Below, in pieces: positions 17,716 through 18,172 of a stretch of 18,172 nt of DNA. The position numbers and the translations under genes were made by a program. The stretch lies in contig JAJIRX010000369.1 in the NCBI GenBank assembly GCA_023853785.1, forward strand, positions 1 through 18,172, in the 5' to 3' direction. Source of the DNA: Psilocybe azurescens. Lineage: Eukaryota; Basidiomycota; Agaricomycetes; Agaricales; Agrocybaceae. Under the pieces are notes generated by a model. That model made no database searches. It saw only the letters and a list, made by a program, of their open reading frames with translations, and had not been told where the DNA came from. The first letter of the stretch is position 1. Each line of letters starts with the position of its first letter.

Positions 17716-18172
17716 CTAGTGACCAGTGGTTAGGGATTGACGGTGCGCGATAGAATTCGGCCGTACCTGACGATATTTCTCAGCAGCCGAGAGAGGATCG
17801 AACCTGTGACTCCAGAACACGCAAGCGCGCTCATGGGCACTATGATTCTTTCCACAGTTGAGGCAGCGAGGGTTATGAGGGCATGACTCCCCGAAGGCGT
17901 TTGAGCCTGCGGGGGTTTGCCTTTGGATTCCCTTTGCAACAAGATGCAACGGCGCTGGTGCTCCTCCAACTTGTGAGGACCAGAGCAGCGGACATTTAGC
18001 CGGCAGCCGCATGACAGCGACTGACGGGATGGCCCCACCTCCAGCACCGAGTGCAGAGGGTGACGCCAGAGCTCTTCGAACAGGCTCGTATCCAGAGGGG
18101 ACGACCCCTGAACATGAACTGTTTGTCGATGAGTTGGCGGGCGGCACGGATGCGGTGTCCCAGATGTCAAAG
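17716..18172 (-). pseudogene. LINE ORF1 C-terminus with zinc fingers (copy D, partial)
   Basis: This is the end of the gag-like ORF1, continuing past the right edge. The gag-type knuckle CLNCGKNHSAHERAC (C-x2-C-x3-H-x6-C) is at 17865-17821 and keeps the His that copy A lost. Upstream in another frame is CSGPHKLEEHQRRC near 18000-17955, a second finger split by a frameshift from its first cysteine. The tail reads AEKYRQVRPNSIAHRQSL and stops at TAG 17718-17716, one base before the ORF2 ATG. It corresponds to about 1382-1832 of copy A. Such fingers bind element RNA in the ribonucleoprotein. Confidence 0.8.

Larger units (their letters stand above)
13240..18172 (-). mobile_element. LINE copy D (Tad1-like), near full length
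   Basis: This is the most complete LINE in the window. On the minus strand it has ORF1 (from beyond the right edge), ORF2 with endonuclease, RT, RNase H and a C-terminal zinc knuckle, a 3' UTR of about 530 bp and an A22 tail. It is inserted in the Copia-right gag, making it the youngest visible layer. It keeps many CpG sites that copies B and C have lost. Several one-base frameshifts still break ORF2. Confidence 0.92.

Noticed and set aside
1..18172. CRISPR arrays, bacterial operons, tRNA or rRNA genes
   Set aside because: I saw no regularly spaced repeats, Shine-Dalgarno-led gene runs, or cloverleaf or rRNA signatures. The only tRNA-like text is the 12-base Copia primer site.

Overview
The window is almost certainly eukaryotic and fungal, most likely from a basidiomycete (Agaricomycetes-type), although no host gene is present to prove it. 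The evidence is the set of elements. There are poly(A)-tailed LINEs with an AP-endonuclease, reverse transcriptase (RT) and RNase H (Tad1-like layout). There is a Ty3/Gypsy element whose gag and pol text resembles basidiomycete families. There is also a Ty1/Copia element whose primer site matches the initiator tRNA-Met anticodon arm. I see no host gene, tRNA, rRNA or CRISPR array. Every part of the window can be assigned to a retrotransposon.

Layout from left to right. LINE copy A (1-3421, minus) holds the 5' UTR, ORF1 and the start of ORF2, and runs off the left edge. Its 5' end sits in the leader of a minus-strand Gypsy fragment (3422-4619: LTR plus about 219 bp of leader). Next is an internal piece of LINE ORF2, copy B (4620-6007, minus). 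A second Gypsy element in plus orientation (6008-11270) has an LTR, a leader, a gag-like frame with two stops and a pol frame cut inside the RT. A LINE 3' end, copy C (11271-11668, minus), is inserted into that RT. Copia-left (11669-12442, minus: LTR, polypurine tract, RNase H) lies in copy C. Copia-right (12443-13239, plus: LTR, primer site, start of gag) lies in Copia-left. LINE copy D (13240-18172, minus), with a 22-base poly(A) tail, lies in the Copia-right gag and runs off the right edge.

Read as a stack, the window records at least seven nested insertions. Copy B is the oldest. Both Gypsy elements entered it. Copy A entered Gypsy-left and copy C entered Gypsy-right. Copia-left entered copy C, Copia-right entered Copia-left, and copy D came last. 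CpG decay agrees with this order: CpG sites in young copy D are often TpG or CpA in old copy B.

No element here looks able to move on its own. All coding frames carry stops, frameshifts or truncations. The most unusual signals are these. A 778-bp stretch is identical between the two inverted Gypsy arms, while their ends have diverged, which suggests gene conversion. Six TAGG motifs spaced 10-11 bp apart lie just before the Gypsy gag. Two pol stops are TAG codons at sites where the family probably has tryptophan. Two inverted repeats could yield hairpin RNA. LINE ORF1 and ORF2 are separated by one base (TAG-G-ATG). I did not find a clearly new biological system.
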